Positions 28,972 through 39,133 are shown, counted from the first letter of the stretch. The stretch: 64,000 nt of DNA from an uncultured Paracoccaceae bacterium (GCA_947487205.1 CANKVU010000018.1:48484-112483), one strand, 5' to 3'. Notes: generated by a model not told the origin, from the letters alone. Program-made: numbers and translations.

Positions 28972-29505
28972 TCAGGCCGGGAGGCGCTTCAGCAGCCGGT
29001 CGAGATCGTCGTGCAGCGCCGCGCGTTCCTCGGGGCTGAGGAACGCGCCGAGCTCCACCTCGCGCGCGCCGCCGCGCAGCGTCAGGTAGTTCCGCACCGG
29101 GCCGCGGTCGCCGTGCAGGCTAAGGCGGATCCAGTGCGGATTGGCCTCCCATTGCTGGTCGGGGGCGCGGGGATTGTGGCGCACGAGCGCGACGCGGTCG
29201 GACCAGACTGTCAGTTCCTCGACCAGCTCCCCGTCGCGGTAGTTCCGCATCACCAGCACATAGAGGAGCGCCACCGCCCCCATGACGAAGGGCAGCAGCC
29301 CCCAGAAGACCGGCGTGCCCAGGAGCGGGATCGTCGGGATCAGGATCATGCAGAAGGTGAAGCCCATCAGCACCGCGAAGCCCGGCAGCGGCATCGAGCG
29401 GTGGGGCCAGATCCGGGCGGTGGCGAACGGGCGCCCCCGCGCATGCGAAAAGGCCCCGGGCTCTGCCGGGGCCCCTTCGGTGGCCGTGGTCCATTCGACC
29501 GGCAT
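28972..29505 (-). CDS. DUF2244 family membrane protein
   Basis: The 177-residue protein has a short cytoplasmic N-terminus (RIWPHRSMPLPGF), two membrane helices (FAVLMGFTFCMILIPTIPLL and a second from FWGLLPFVMGAVALLYVLV), and a C-terminal domain with VWSDRVALVRHNP, NPHWIRLSLH, YLTLRGGAREVELGAFLSPEER. This matches DUF2244, often found next to cytochrome oxidase genes in alphaproteobacteria. It begins 8 bases after the ctaD stop, so it is probably in the same transcript; a part in oxidase assembly is a guess from context. Confidence 0.85.
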   Translation of the reverse strand: MPVEWTTATEGAPAEPGAFSHARGRPFATARIWPHRSMPLPGFAVLMGFTFCMILIPTIPLLGTPVFWGLLPFVMGAVALLYVLVMRNYRDGELVEELTVWSDRVALVRHNPRAPDQQWEANPHWIRLSLHGDRGPVRNYLTLRGGAREVELGAFLSPEERAALHDDLDRLLKRLPA

Positions 29506-29513
29506 GGCGGTCC

Positions 29514-31190
29514 TCAGTGCGAGGGAGCCTTGTCCCAATCCTCGCGGCGGGGGAGCGTCTCGAAGGTATGCTCCGGCGGCGGGGAGGGCAGGGTCCATTC
29601 CAGCGTGTCGGCCCACTTGTTCCAGGGGTTGGCCGGCGCCGTGCGCGGCACCTTGAAGATCACCCAGAAGATCGCGCCGATGAAGAACAGGAACGACGCG
29701 AAGGAGATGAAGGCCCCCCAGGACGAGACGTGGTGCCACAGGCCGAACGCCTCGGGGTAGTCGATGTAGCGGCGCGGCATGCCCTGGCGCCCGAGGAAGT
29801 GCTGCGGGAAGAAGGTCAGGTTGGTGCCGATGAAGAACGACCAGAAATGCGCCTTGCCGATCCATTCGGGGATCATCTTGCCCGTGAATTTCGGGAAGTA
29901 GAAGTAGATCCCCGCGAAGATGGCGAAGACGGCGCCGAGGCTCATGACGTAGTGGAAATGCGCCACGACGTAGTAGGTGTCGTGATAGGCGCGGTCGATG
30001 GCCGCCTGGCTGAGCACGATCCCGGTGACGCCGCCGAGCGTGAACACGGCGAGGAAGCCGAACGCCCACAGCATCGGCGCCTTGAGGTCGATCGAGCCGC
30101 CCCACATGGTCGCGATCCACGAGAAGATCTTGATGCCGGTGGGCACCGCGATGACCATCGTGGCCAGCATGAAGTAGCTCTGCTGGGTGAGGGACATGCC
30201 CACGGTGTACATGTGGTGCGCCCAGACGACGAAGCCCAGCACGCCGATCGCGATCAGCGCCCAGACCATCGGCAGGTAGCCGAAGATCGGCTTGCGGCTG
30301 AAGGTGGCGATGACGTGGCTGATGATGCCGAAGCCCGGCAGGATCACGATATAGACCTCGGGATGCCCGAAGAACCACAGGATGTGCTGGTAGAGCACCG
30401 GGTCGCCGCCGCCCGAGGGGTCGAAGAAGGTGGTGCCGAAGTTCCGGTCCGTCAGCAGCATGGTGATCGCGCCGGCGAGCACCGGCAGGGCCAGCAGGAT
30501 CAGCCAGGCGGTGACGAAGATCGACCACGAGAAGAGCGGCACCTTGAACAGGCTCATCCCCGGCGCGCGCATGTTGAGGAAGGTGGTGATCATGTTGATC
30601 GCGCCCAGGATCGAGGAGGCCCCCGAGACGTGGACGGCGAAGATGGCGAGGTCGGTGGAATAGCCGCCTTCGGTCGTGGAGAGCGGCGGATAGAGCACCC
30701 AGCCGATGCCCGAGCCCGGCTGACCGTTGCCCCCCGGCGCGAAGACGGAGCAGACGGCGAGGGCCGAGCCTGCGACGAAGAGCCAGTAGGACAGGTTGTT
30801 GAGGCGCGGGAACGCCATGTCCGGCGCCCCGATCTGCAGCGGCATCAGGTAGTTGCCGAAGCCGCCGAAGAGCGCGGGAATGACCACGAAGAACATCATC
30901 AGGATGCCGTGGGCGGTGATCATCACGTTCCACAGGTGGCCGTTCGGGGTGCAGTTCTCGGTGGCGGTGGGCCAGAGCCGCGCGCCCTCCATGCACATGA
31001 ACTGGACGCCGGGCTCCATCAGTTCCATCCGCATGTAGACCGTGAAGGCGACCGAGATGAAGCCGGTCACGCCCGCGGTGAACAGGTAGAGGATGCCGAT
31101 GTCCTTGTGGTTCGTGGACATGAACCAGCGGGTGAAGAACCCCCTGGGGTCCTCGTGCCCGTCATGGCCTTGGACGGTAGCGTCAGCCAT
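29514..31190 (-). CDS. ctaD: Cytochrome c oxidase subunit I (aa3 type)
   Basis: CtaD is the catalytic subunit of the proton-pumping aa3 oxidase. The 558-residue product has twelve helices and all redox ligands: heme a His in [12 protein letters not shown], the CuB His-Tyr pair in [14 protein letters not shown], the double His in [12 protein letters not shown], and the heme a3/heme a His pair in [14 protein letters not shown]-channel PTGIKIFSW and D-channel [21 protein letters not shown] residues mark it as type A1. It stands apart from subunits II and III, as the main ctaD does in Rhodobacter and Paracoccus. AGGAGG precedes the ATG. Confidence 0.98.
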   Translation of the reverse strand: MADATVQGHDGHEDPRGFFTRWFMSTNHKDIGILYLFTAGVTGFISVAFTVYMRMELMEPGVQFMCMEGARLWPTATENCTPNGHLWNVMITAHGILMMFFVVIPALFGGFGNYLMPLQIGAPDMAFPRLNNLSYWLFVAGSALAVCSVFAPGGNGQPGSGIGWVLYPPLSTTEGGYSTDLAIFAVHVSGASSILGAINMITTFLNMRAPGMSLFKVPLFSWSIFVTAWLILLALPVLAGAITMLLTDRNFGTTFFDPSGGGDPVLYQHILWFFGHPEVYIVILPGFGIISHVIATFSRKPIFGYLPMVWALIAIGVLGFVVWAHHMYTVGMSLTQQSYFMLATMVIAVPTGIKIFSWIATMWGGSIDLKAPMLWAFGFLAVFTLGGVTGIVLSQAAIDRAYHDTYYVVAHFHYVMSLGAVFAIFAGIYFYFPKFTGKMIPEWIGKAHFWSFFIGTNLTFFPQHFLGRQGMPRRYIDYPEAFGLWHHVSSWGAFISFASFLFFIGAIFWVIFKVPRTAPANPWNKWADTLEWTLPSPPPEHTFETLPRREDWDKAPSH

Positions 31191-31399
31191 GTCTCGCCTC
31201 CTGGGTTCTCACTGACTATGGCGCGCGCGGCCCTCGCCAACACGCGTTGGGCAGGCTTTTAGGCCGGGCGGGCGGTCGCCGCAATGATACTATTTGGCGC
31301 GGGAGGCGCCCGGACCGCCTTTTCCCGCCCCGCCGCAGGGAACGGCGGCCCGGCCGCGCCGGTTGGGTCCCCGAGGAGCGCAGCAACCGGAGTGCGACC

Positions 31400-31957
31400 A
31401 TGAAGCCCGACGACCGACCCGGTCTGATCCCGACGGGAAGCCTGAATGCGCCCTGGATGCTCGTCATGGGCGGCGTCCTGATCCTCGGCGGGATCGTCTC
31501 GATCGTGAACCCGTTCGCCGCCTCGCTGGCGGTCACGGTGCTCGCCGGGGCGACCTTCCTCTTCGGCGGGGCGATGCAGGTCTGGCTGGCGGTACGGGCC
31601 GAGGACGGCTCGTCGGGGGGGCGCCTCGCGGCGGGCGTGCTCGGCGCGCTGATGATCGTGCTGGCGCTCATGCTGTGGTTCGATCCGCTGGCCGGGATGC
31701 TGACGCTGACGCTGGTGGTCGCGACGCTGTTCCTGGCGATCGGCGTCTTCCGCATCTGGTTCGCCATGCGGATGACGCACCGGGCGCGGTGGATCTGGAC
31801 GGCCGCGTCGGGGGGGCTGTCGATCCTGCTGGCGGTCATCATCTTCGCCGCGCTGCCCGAGGCGGCGGCGACCACGCTGGGCCTGCTGCTGGGGGTCGAG
31901 CTGCTGATGTCGGGCGCCGCGGCGGTGGCGCTGGCGCTGGCCGCGCGGTCCGAGTGA
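31400..31957 (+). CDS. HdeD-family membrane protein
   Basis: The 185-residue product is made of about six membrane helices in three pairs (WMLVMGGVLILGGIVSIVNP, AVTVLAGATFLFGGAMQVWL, LAAGVLGALMIVLALMLWFDP and so on), the pattern of HdeD, an inner-membrane protein tied to acid resistance in E. coli. Outside enterobacteria the role is unknown. The ATG at 31400 was chosen because earlier in-frame starts give a non-membrane, arginine-rich extension. It is divergent from ctaD and followed 39 bases later by nadD. Confidence 0.8.
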   Translation: MKPDDRPGLIPTGSLNAPWMLVMGGVLILGGIVSIVNPFAASLAVTVLAGATFLFGGAMQVWLAVRAEDGSSGGRLAAGVLGALMIVLALMLWFDPLAGMLTLTLVVATLFLAIGVFRIWFAMRMTHRARWIWTAASGGLSILLAVIIFAALPEAAATTLGLLLGVELLMSGAAAVALALAARSE

Positions 31958-31996
31958 AGGCTTGCCATCGGCCGCGGCCACGGACAGGAAGGGATC

Positions 31997-32611
31997 ATGC
32001 CCCGACAGCCCGCCTTCGGGCCCGGGTGGCCCCGCGCCCGTCCGGGCATGGTCGTGGGGCTCCTGGGCGGTTCCTTCGACCCCGCCCATGCGGGCCATGC
32101 CGCGATCACGGGCGAGGCGCTGCGCCGCTTCGCGCTCGACCGGGTCTGGTGGCTCGTCAGCCCCGCCAATCCGCTGAAGCGCGAGGGGCCGGCGGCGCTG
32201 GAGCGGCGGCTGGAGCGGGCGCGGCGCGTGATGGACCATCCCCGCGTCGAGGTGACGGCGCTCGAATCGCGGCTCGGAAGCCGCTATACCGCCGACACGG
32301 TCGCGAGCCTCGCGGCGCGGTACCGGGGCGTGCGTTTCGTCTGGCTGATGGGGGCGGACAACCTCGTGACCTTCCACCGCTGGGACCGCTGGCGGGAGAT
32401 CGCGGAGCGGGTGCCGATCGGCGTGCTGGCCCGGCCCGGGCACCGGCTGGCGGCGCTGTCGGCGCCCGCCGCGCGGGTCCTGGCCGCGCATCGCGTCGCC
32501 GATCCGCGCGCCCTGGCCTGCGCCGGGGCCCCGTCCTGGGCCTTTGCCACCATTCCACTCAGAGGCGAAAGCTCGTCGCGCCTGCGTTGCACGGGCGCCT
32601 GGGAACAGTGA
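31997..32611 (+). CDS. nadD: Nicotinate-nucleotide adenylyltransferase
   Basis: NadD adenylates nicotinate mononucleotide in NAD synthesis. The 204-residue protein has the nucleotidyltransferase motif [56 protein letters not shown], the [10 protein letters not shown]-terminal ISST-like motif (ESSSRLR) and normal length. An unusual 17-residue N-terminal tail precedes the first strand; a start at the Met before VVGLLGG is also possible. The dacB-like gene follows with its own promoter. Confidence 0.95.
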   Translation: MPRQPAFGPGWPRARPGMVVGLLGGSFDPAHAGHAAITGEALRRFALDRVWWLVSPANPLKREGPAALERRLERARRVMDHPRVEVTALESRLGSRYTADTVASLAARYRGVRFVWLMGADNLVTFHRWDRWREIAERVPIGVLARPGHRLAALSAPAARVLAAHRVADPRALACAGAPSWAFATIPLRGESSSRLRCTGAWEQ

Positions 32612-32638
32612 CGTGATGGCGCGGGCCGATCTTGGCGG

Positions 32639-32668
32639 TTGAACGGGGCCGCCGCCGTCGACTAATCG
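32639..32668 (+). promoter_or_regulatory. Possible promoter of the PBP4-type gene
   Basis: TTGAAC (32639-32644), 18 bases and TAATCG (32663-32668), about 29 bases before the ATG at 32697. Confidence 0.45.
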
Positions 32669-32696
32669 GGAGCGCGGGGTGGAGCGAAAGGAACCC

Positions 32697-34157
32697 ATGG
32701 GTCTGACCCGACGCGACATTCTGGCCGGGCTGGGCGCCCTGGCGGCGACGGCCGCCGGGGCGGACGCGCCCGTGCGCGTGCCGCGCCCGCCCGCCCGCGG
32801 AACGGGCGCGGCGCCGGCCTCCGTCGACGCGGCGGGGAGCCTCGTCTCCCGCTCCGGGCTGTCGGGGCAGGTCGGATTCGCCGTCGCGGACGCCGCCACC
32901 GGCGAGATCCTGGAGGCGCGGAATCCCGACCTGGCGCTGCCGCCCGCGAGCACCGCCAAGACGCTGACGACCCTCTACGCGCTCGACAGGCTCGGCCCCG
33001 AGCATCGCTTCACCACCCGGCTCATGGCCGGGGGGCCGGTCCGCAACGGGCGCATCGAGGGCGACCTGATCCTCGCCGGCGGGGGCGACCCGGTCCTCGA
33101 CACGCGCGACCTGATGGAGATGGTGGCCACGCTCAAGGATCTGGGGGTCCGCGAGGTCGGCGGTCGGCTGAAGGTCTGGACCGGCGCGCTGCCGAACATC
33201 TACGAGATCGACGGCGAGCAGCCCGACCATGTGGGATACAACCCCGCGATCTGCGGCCTGAACCTGAACTTCAACCGGGTGCATTTCGGCTGGGACCGCA
33301 AGGGATCGTCCTACCAGGTGAGCATGGATGCGCGCGCGGGCCGCTACGTTCCGGGGGTGCAGGTGGCGCGGATGCAGGTCGTGGACCGCAGCGGGCCGGT
33401 CTATACCTACGAGCAGGCGGACCGGCGCGACGACTGGACCGTGGCGCGCGCCGCGCTGGGCCAGAGCGGCGCCCGCTGGCTGCCGGTGCGCCATCCGGGC
33501 CTTTACGCGGGCGAGGTGTTCCAGGTCCTGGCCTGGTCCCAGGGGATCATGAGCGGCGGCGCGGTCGAGATCGCCGACAGCGACGCGGGCGAGGCCTTGG
33601 TGGCGCGGCGGAGCCAGCCGCTGCGGCCGATCCTGAAGGGGATGCTGGAGCATTCGACGAACCTGACCGCCGAGGTGTCGGGGCTGGGCGCGTCCCTGTC
33701 GGGGGGCGGGCCGGTCGGGTCGCTGGCCGGGTCGGCGGGGCGGATGTCGGACTGGCTGGCAGCGACCCACGGGCTGGAGCGGACGCGGCTCGAGGACCAC
33801 TCGGGCCTCGGCGACGACAGCCGGGCCACCGCGCGCGACATGGTCCGGGCGATGCTGGCCAGCCAGGACAGGGGCGAGCTGCGGCCGCTGCTCAAGCCGT
33901 TCCACGTCGAGGACCGGCGGTTCGACGTGGCCGCCAAGACCGGGACGCTGAACTTCGTCAGCGCGCTCACCGGCTTCGTCTCGGGGCCGTCGGGGCGGCC
34001 CCTGGCCTTCGCGATCCTGACCGCCGACATTCCCCGGCGCGACGCCCTGAGCGTGGCCGAGCGGGAGCGCCCGGCGGGCGGGCGGCGCTGGATCGGCGCC
34101 TCGAAATGGCTGCAGCGGGAATTGCTGGAGCGCTGGGGAACGCTCCACGCGACCTGA
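32697..34157 (+). CDS. dacB: D-alanyl-D-alanine carboxypeptidase/endopeptidase, PBP4 (S13) family
   Basis: PBP4-type enzymes trim or cleave peptide crosslinks of peptidoglycan in the periplasm. The 486-residue protein starts MGLTRRDILAGLGALAATAA, a twin-arginine-like signal. The penicillin-binding motifs are SxxK in PPASTAKTLTTLYALDRLG, SxN in LEHSTNLTAEVSG and KTG in DVAAKTGTLNFVSALTG. The insertion between the first two, containing VGYNPAICGLNLNFNRVHF, is typical of family S13. ATG 32697 is preceded by GAAAGGA; the GTG at 32679 is less well placed. A terB-like gene is convergent, 10 bases away. Confidence 0.93.
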   Translation: MGLTRRDILAGLGALAATAAGADAPVRVPRPPARGTGAAPASVDAAGSLVSRSGLSGQVGFAVADAATGEILEARNPDLALPPASTAKTLTTLYALDRLGPEHRFTTRLMAGGPVRNGRIEGDLILAGGGDPVLDTRDLMEMVATLKDLGVREVGGRLKVWTGALPNIYEIDGEQPDHVGYNPAICGLNLNFNRVHFGWDRKGSSYQVSMDARAGRYVPGVQVARMQVVDRSGPVYTYEQADRRDDWTVARAALGQSGARWLPVRHPGLYAGEVFQVLAWSQGIMSGGAVEIADSDAGEALVARRSQPLRPILKGMLEHSTNLTAEVSGLGASLSGGGPVGSLAGSAGRMSDWLAATHGLERTRLEDHSGLGDDSRATARDMVRAMLASQDRGELRPLLKPFHVEDRRFDVAAKTGTLNFVSALTGFVSGPSGRPLAFAILTADIPRRDALSVAERERPAGGRRWIGASKWLQRELLERWGTLHAT

Positions 34158-34167
34158 CCCGGCGCGA

Positions 34168-34590
34168 TCAGATCGTCATGTGCCGCGCCCGCGCCCCGCG
34201 CTCGATCGCGGCGGCGTTGAGGCGCGGGATGCCCAGCTCGTAGCGGATCTCCTCCAGCAGGCGGATCTCCACCTCGCCCAGCTGGCCGTCGGCGGCGGCC
34301 ACGTCGCAGGCCAGCGCGTAGGCGGTCTCGAACAACGTGTCGGGCAGGTTCTCGCGGATGAGGCCGAAGAGCGCGTCGAGCCCGTCCTCCTCGGTGAAGA
34401 GGTCGAACACCGTCACCGAGATGGTGGAGATCCGGTCCTGGTCGAAGCCGGCGAAGACGGGAAGGTGGTTGACCACCCGCTCGATGGTGACGAGTTCGGT
34501 GGTGCGGAGGTTCTCGTCCGAGGCCGAGACGGCGACCATCAGGGCCACCAGGCAATCTTGCGGCGTCATGGAATGGCTGAAATCCGACAT
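34168..34590 (-). CDS. TerB-like (tellurite resistance-type) protein
   Basis: The 140-residue helical protein has LVALMVAVSASDENLRTTELVTIERVVNHLP and a second half CDVAAADGQLGEVEIRLLEEIRYELGI. Each half has the acidic D-x-x-L/E pattern of TerB folds, where such residues bind metal. In alphaproteobacteria these proteins are common and have no proven link with tellurite. It is cytoplasmic and monocistronic, convergent with dacB and divergent from lysK. Confidence 0.8.
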   Translation of the reverse strand: MSDFSHSMTPQDCLVALMVAVSASDENLRTTELVTIERVVNHLPVFAGFDQDRISTISVTVFDLFTEEDGLDALFGLIRENLPDTLFETAYALACDVAAADGQLGEVEIRLLEEIRYELGIPRLNAAAIERGARARHMTI

Positions 34591-34634
34591 GGGGCCCGGG
34601 CATCCTGGGTTGGGTTCGCTGCGACGCACGATAA

Positions 34635-34663
34635 TTGACGCCGCCGCGTCGCGGCAATAGGCA
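34635..34663 (+). promoter_or_regulatory. Sigma-70-like promoter of lysK
   Basis: TTGACG (34635-34640), 17 bases and TAGGCA (34658-34663); the lysK ATG is at 34695. Confidence 0.55.
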
Positions 34664-34694
34664 GGCGCCGGTCCAATGCCAGCGGGAGAGCGCC

Positions 34695-36281
34695 ATGACC
34701 GATCTGCGGGAGATCGCCGCCGCGTCCAAGGCCTGGCCGTTCGAGGAGGCGCGCAAGCTCGTCAAGCGGATCGGGGCCACGCCGCCCGAGAAGGGCCACG
34801 TCCTGTTCGAGACCGGCTACGGCCCCTCGGGGCTGCCCCATATCGGCACGTTCGGCGAGGTCGCGCGCACCACGATGGTCCGCCGCGCCTTCGAGCTGCT
34901 GTCGGACATTCCCACGCGGCTGATCTGCTTCTCGGACGATCTGGACGGCATGCGGAAGGTGCCGGGGGGCGTGCCCGATCCCCAGGCGCTGGCCCAGCAC
35001 CTGCAGAAGCCGCTGACCGACGTGCCCGACCCGTTCGGCACCCATGACAGTTTCGGCGCCCACAACAATGCGATGCTGCGCCGGTTCCTGGACACGTTCG
35101 GGTTCCAGTACGATTTCGTCTCGGCCACCGAGTTCTATCGCTCGGGCCGGTTCGACGACACGCTGCGCCGCGCCGCCGAACGCTATGACGAGATCATGGC
35201 GGTAATGCTGAAATCGCTCCGCGAGGAGCGCCGGCAGACCTATTCCATCTTCCTGCCGATCCACCCCGAGACGGGGCGGGTCCTCTATGTGCCGATGAAG
35301 CATGTCGACGCGGCCGAGGGCACGGTGACCTTCGACGACGAGACGGGCCGCGAATGGACCCTGCCGGTGACGGGGGGGAACGTGAAGCTCCAGTGGAAGC
35401 CGGACTTCGCCGCGCGCTGGGCCGCGCTCGGGGTGGATTTCGAGATCTACGGCAAGGACCACGCCGCCAACACGCCGATCTATGACGGGATCTGCCGCAT
35501 CCTGGGCCACACCCCGCCCGAACATTACGTCTACGAGCTGTTCCTGGACGAGGGCGGGCAGAAGATCTCCAAGACCTCCGGCAACGGCATCTCGATCGAC
35601 GAATGGCTGCACTACGCCTCCACCGAATCGCTGTCCTACTTCATGTTCCAGAAGCCGCGGACCGCGAAGCGGCTGCATTTCGACGTGATCCCGAAGGCCG
35701 TGGACGAGTATCACCAGCAATTGCGCGCCTATCCCGACCAGGAGCCGGCGCAGCAACTGGCCAACCCCGTCTTTCACATCCACGGCGGCGGCGACGTGCC
35801 GGCCTCGGACATGGTGGTGTCGTTCGCGATGCTGCTGAACCTCGCCTCCGTCTCGGGGGCCGAGGAGACGGAGACGCTGTGGGGCTTCATCCGCCGCTAC
35901 GCGCCCGGGGCCTCGCCAGAGGCCAACCCGCAGCTCGACCGGGCGGCGGCCGCGGCGGTGCGCTACTACAACGATTTCGTGAAGCCGCAGAAGGTGTTCC
36001 GCCGCCCCGACGAGCGCGAGCGCGGGGCGATCGCCGACCTGCGCGACCGGCTTGCCGCGTGGGAGGGGGGCGCCGATGCGGAGGCGCTGCAATCGGCCGT
36101 CTTCGCGGTGGGCAAGGCGCACGGGTTCGAGCCGCTGCGCGACTGGTTCCGGGCCCTCTACGAGGTGCTGCTGGGGCAGAGCCAGGGGCCGCGGTTCGGC
36201 GGCTTCGTGGCGCTCTACGGCGTCGAGGAGACGGTGGCGCTGATCGACCGGGCGCTGGACGGGGACCGGGCGGCGACCTGA
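34695..36281 (+). CDS. lysK: Lysyl-tRNA synthetase, class I
   Basis: This 528-residue enzyme charges tRNA-Lys. It is the class I (archaeal-type) LysRS, shown by the HIGH-like motif [21 protein letters not shown] and the KMSKS-like [12 protein letters not shown], separated by the Rossmann half that includes [15 protein letters not shown] and [18 protein letters not shown]; the C-terminal helical anticodon-binding part runs from about 370. Alphaproteobacteria generally use this form in place of class II LysS. The ATG at 34695 lies 31 bases after a good promoter and follows a GGGAGAG site. Confidence 0.96.
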   Translation: MTDLREIAAASKAWPFEEARKLVKRIGATPPEKGHVLFETGYGPSGLPHIGTFGEVARTTMVRRAFELLSDIPTRLICFSDDLDGMRKVPGGVPDPQALAQHLQKPLTDVPDPFGTHDSFGAHNNAMLRRFLDTFGFQYDFVSATEFYRSGRFDDTLRRAAERYDEIMAVMLKSLREERRQTYSIFLPIHPETGRVLYVPMKHVDAAEGTVTFDDETGREWTLPVTGGNVKLQWKPDFAARWAALGVDFEIYGKDHAANTPIYDGICRILGHTPPEHYVYELFLDEGGQKISKTSGNGISIDEWLHYASTESLSYFMFQKPRTAKRLHFDVIPKAVDEYHQQLRAYPDQEPAQQLANPVFHIHGGGDVPASDMVVSFAMLLNLASVSGAEETETLWGFIRRYAPGASPEANPQLDRAAAAAVRYYNDFVKPQKVFRRPDERERGAIADLRDRLAAWEGGADAEALQSAVFAVGKAHGFEPLRDWFRALYEVLLGQSQGPRFGGFVALYGVEETVALIDRALDGDRAAT

Positions 36282-36339
36282 CGCGGCGCCTTGCCGTTCC
36301 GGCGCGCGGGCCCCATCCTCGGTCGCGGAGGTGGTTCCC

Positions 36340-36738
36340 ATGCGACATGCCGTACTGGCCCTGGTCCTGGCGTTGGCCGCACCGTCCGCATCGGCCGGGG
36401 AGGCGGCGATCCGCGACACGATCACCGCCCAGCTCGATGCCTTCGCGGCCGGGGACGACGCGCGGGCCTTCGACTATGCCTCGCCCGGCATCCGCGAGAT
36501 GTTCGGCACGCCCGAGAGGTTCGGGCGGATGGTGGAGCAGGGCTATCCGATGGTCGACCGCCCCGGCGAGGTCACGTTCCTGGGGCAGAAGCCGCGGGGG
36601 CAGGGGATCCGCCAGCGCCTGACGATCCGGGGTCCGGACGGCGCGATCCACGTCCTCGATTACGACATGGTTCCGGGGCCCGGCGGCTGGCGCATCGACG
36701 GCGTGCGGCTGCTCGACGTCCCCGCCGTGGGCGCGTGA
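36340..36738 (+). CDS. Exported DUF4864-type protein
   Basis: A 132-residue product with a signal peptide (MRHAVLALVLALAAPSASA) and a compact domain: IRDTITAQLDAFAAGDDARAFDYASPGIREMFG, FGRMVEQGYPMV, QRLTIRGPDGAIHVLDYDMVPGPGGWRIDGVRLL. This fits DUF4864, an NTF2-like fold whose members are exported; ligand unknown. ATG 36340 was preferred to the GTG at 36331 because GGAGG stands at 8 bases from it. Unrelated neighbours. Confidence 0.85.
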   Translation: MRHAVLALVLALAAPSASAGEAAIRDTITAQLDAFAAGDDARAFDYASPGIREMFGTPERFGRMVEQGYPMVDRPGEVTFLGQKPRGQGIRQRLTIRGPDGAIHVLDYDMVPGPGGWRIDGVRLLDVPAVGA

Positions 36739-36814
36739 AGGCGGCGCGCGCCGGCCTCCGGGCGCGTTAGCGACCGCTCCGCCAACCTGCCGGGGAAGCG
36801 GCGGAGGCGGGATC

Positions 36815-38305
36815 ATGACGGCAGGGATCATCGACGTGCGCGAGGCCGGCGCGGCGGGCGACGGGCGGACCGATGACGGCCCGGCGCTCGCCGCCGCCTT
36901 CGCCGCGGCGGGGCCGGCCGGGGTGCGGGTGCCGCCGGGGCGCTACCGCGTCGCCTGCGACCTGGCCTGCCATCACCCGGTGCGGTTTGAAGGGCAATTG
37001 GCGCAGGCGGAGGGGCGGCTCCTGATCCTGGGGCAGCGGCTGTCCCTGGGCGATTACGCGGCCGCGTTCGGGAGCGGTCACCTGGCCCTGGCCAAGGCCC
37101 TGGCGGCGCTCTTCGCCGTCGAGGGCGACGCGGACCTGGACCTGGGCGGACGGGAGATCCACCTGCCGGCGCCGATCCGGATCGACGCCGCGGGGGCGCG
37201 GGGCACCAAGACGGTGCGGGGCGGGCGGATCTCGCTCGCAGCCGACGGGGATTGGCCGGCGGCCCGCCCGGACGGCGCGGCCGGGTCCGGGGATATCGGC
37301 CGGATGGCGGGCGCGCCCGTCGCGCTCGGGATCCTGGGCCTGGCGGCGGGGGCGGTGCTCGACGTGCAGGGCGTGGATCTGCGGCTGGGGGGCCGGGGCG
37401 GGGGGCTCTGCGTGCAGAGCACCGGCGGATCGGTCGCGATGACGGATTGCGACATCGCCGGGGCCCGGTCGGCGGCGGTGCGCGTGCTGGGGCGCGGCAC
37501 CGGCGGGCTGGCGCTGGATCGTTGCCGCATCCGCGACGGCGCCGGGGTCGAGGCCGCGGGGATGGGAGCTGTCGTCACCGCGTGCCGGTTCGACCGCGCC
37601 GCCCCGGCGCTGACGCTGGCGGGCCGCGGCAACCGCGTGTCGGGCTGCCGGATCGCGCCCGGCGGGGCGGGCCTGCGCCCGGGGCTGGTCCTGCGGCGGC
37701 GGGACGCGGCCTGCCAGGTCGCGGATTGCGATTTCGACGGCGCGTCGATCCTGTGGGGCGAAACGGCGGCCGCGGCGGTCGCGGGGGGCGAGTTCGCCGG
37801 CCTCTCCGTGACGGGCTGCCGGTTCACCGGGCGGGACCTGCCCCGGCACGCGCGCTGGATCGAGATCGCGCCCGGCGGTCCGGGCCGCTCGTTGCGGGAC
37901 GTGTCGGTGACCGGGTCGCTCTTTGCCGTGGAGGGGGGGCGGGTCGACCGGGCCGAATCGGCGCGGCGCAGCCTCGATCCCGGGCGGATGCGGCGGATCA
38001 CCTTCGCCGGCAACGTGTATCGCGGCGTGGCGCGCCCGGCCGAGAACCCGGCCACGATCCGGGTGCGCCTGCCGCGGCCCGAGCGGAACTGGAGCATCGA
38101 CCTCGACGGCGCGCTGCCGTTCGACGCGCCGCCCGGTCAGGTCGTCGCCGTCCTGCCCGAGGGCGCCCTGCGCGACGGCGCGGGGGAGCCGGTCCGCGAG
38201 AACCCGTCGGTGGAGCTGTCCCCGGAGGGGTTGATCCGGCTGCGATTCGCGGCGCCGTCCACGGGCGCCCTGGCGCTCACCCTGCGGGCCGACCGGCCCG
38301 GCTGA
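36815..38305 (+). CDS. Right-handed beta-helix (pectate-lyase-3-like) protein
   Basis: The 496-residue product opens with the fold signature IIDVREAGAAGDGRTDDGPALAAAF followed by GVRVPPGRYRV, as in Pectate_lyase_3 and phage tailspike proteins. The middle is a run of short strand-turn repeats with recurrent TDCDIAGA, DRCRIRDGAG, TACRFDRAAP, SGCRIAPGG, ADCDFDGAS and TGCRFTGRD, each about 22 residues, the mark of a parallel beta-helix. A beta-sandwich-like tail follows. There is no signal peptide, which is odd for a polysaccharide-binding protein. It could be a tail-fibre-like or exported by a non-classical route; no phage gene is nearby. Confidence 0.75.
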   Translation: MTAGIIDVREAGAAGDGRTDDGPALAAAFAAAGPAGVRVPPGRYRVACDLACHHPVRFEGQLAQAEGRLLILGQRLSLGDYAAAFGSGHLALAKALAALFAVEGDADLDLGGREIHLPAPIRIDAAGARGTKTVRGGRISLAADGDWPAARPDGAAGSGDIGRMAGAPVALGILGLAAGAVLDVQGVDLRLGGRGGGLCVQSTGGSVAMTDCDIAGARSAAVRVLGRGTGGLALDRCRIRDGAGVEAAGMGAVVTACRFDRAAPALTLAGRGNRVSGCRIAPGGAGLRPGLVLRRRDAACQVADCDFDGASILWGETAAAAVAGGEFAGLSVTGCRFTGRDLPRHARWIEIAPGGPGRSLRDVSVTGSLFAVEGGRVDRAESARRSLDPGRMRRITFAGNVYRGVARPAENPATIRVRLPRPERNWSIDLDGALPFDAPPGQVVAVLPEGALRDGAGEPVRENPSVELSPEGLIRLRFAAPSTGALALTLRADRPG

Positions 38306-38311
38306 CCGAGC

Positions 38312-39133
38312 TCAGAAGGAGACCCAGGTCCCGACCTCGAGCCGGGCGGGGGCGGCGCCCCGGGTGTCGAGGATCGCGCCCAGGGTGGCGTGCAGGCCCG
38401 GGCGGATCTCGTAGCCGATCGCGGGTACGGCGAGGAGGCTGTGGAACGCCTCGGACCGGGCGGCGCGCAGCTCGAGGCTGACGAAGCCGCGTTCGAGGAC
38501 CGACAGACCCGCGACCGCGTCGATCTTGGCGAGCGCCGGGCGGTCCTCCATCGACATGTCGACGCCGAGGCGCACGTCCACCCACGCATCGCCGAGCGGC
38601 GTTCCGAAGCCGCGGCCCAGATGCAGCGCGGCGATCACCGTCCCGGCGGTGGGCCGCGGCTCGTACTCGGTCGAGACAAGTTCGAGATTGGGCGAGACCG
38701 TCTCGAGATCCGCAGGCAGGCGGATCGTCTGCCCCGAGATCGAGTCGTAGTATTCGAAGGTGCGGATGTCGGGTCCGGGCCGCCACACGTCGATCCGTCC
38801 GAAGCCGAGCGCCGTGTCGTCGAATTCGACGCCCGCCCCGGCCTCCAGCGCGATCTGCCAGGTGGCCTCGGGGGCGGTGAGGTTCCAGCGGCCGAACACC
38901 TTGGCCAGCGACAGCGGCGCGTCCAGCTTGTCGTAGCTCGCCCCGAGGGTCAGGCGCGGCGTCAGGCCGTATTCGCCGTAGAGCGCGAAGGTCGGCTTCA
39001 TCTCGTCGCGCGATCGGGGAGCGGCGGCGCCCTTCAGCGAGACGAAGGCCTCGCCCGCGCCGCGCGCCCAGGCCCCCGCCAGGGCCGGGCCCGGCCAGGC
39101 CAGGCCCAGACAGAGGATCAGCATCCGCCACAT
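38312..39133 (-). CDS. Outer-membrane beta-barrel candidate (hypothetical)
   Basis: The 273-residue protein has a signal peptide (MWRMLILCLGLAWPGPALAG) and alternating amphipathic strands (FALYGEYGLTPRLTLGASYD, FGRWNLTAPEATWQIALEAG, VDVRLGVDMSMED, YEIRPGLHATLGAIL), ending in WVSF with a terminal Phe as required for BAM-dependent insertion. This suggests a small outer-membrane barrel; I cannot name the family. A perfect CtrA-type box lies 26 bases before the ATG. Convergent with the beta-helix gene, only 6 bases apart. Confidence 0.75.
   Translation of the reverse strand: MWRMLILCLGLAWPGPALAGAWARGAGEAFVSLKGAAAPRSRDEMKPTFALYGEYGLTPRLTLGASYDKLDAPLSLAKVFGRWNLTAPEATWQIALEAGAGVEFDDTALGFGRIDVWRPGPDIRTFEYYDSISGQTIRLPADLETVSPNLELVSTEYEPRPTAGTVIAALHLGRGFGTPLGDAWVDVRLGVDMSMEDRPALAKIDAVAGLSVLERGFVSLELRAARSEAFHSLLAVPAIGYEIRPGLHATLGAILDTRGAAPARLEVGTWVSF

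Noticed and set aside
34168..34590. Tellurite resistance locus
   Set aside because: Only a lone TerB-like gene is present; no terC, terD or terZ genes are near, and such single genes are common in alphaproteobacteria.
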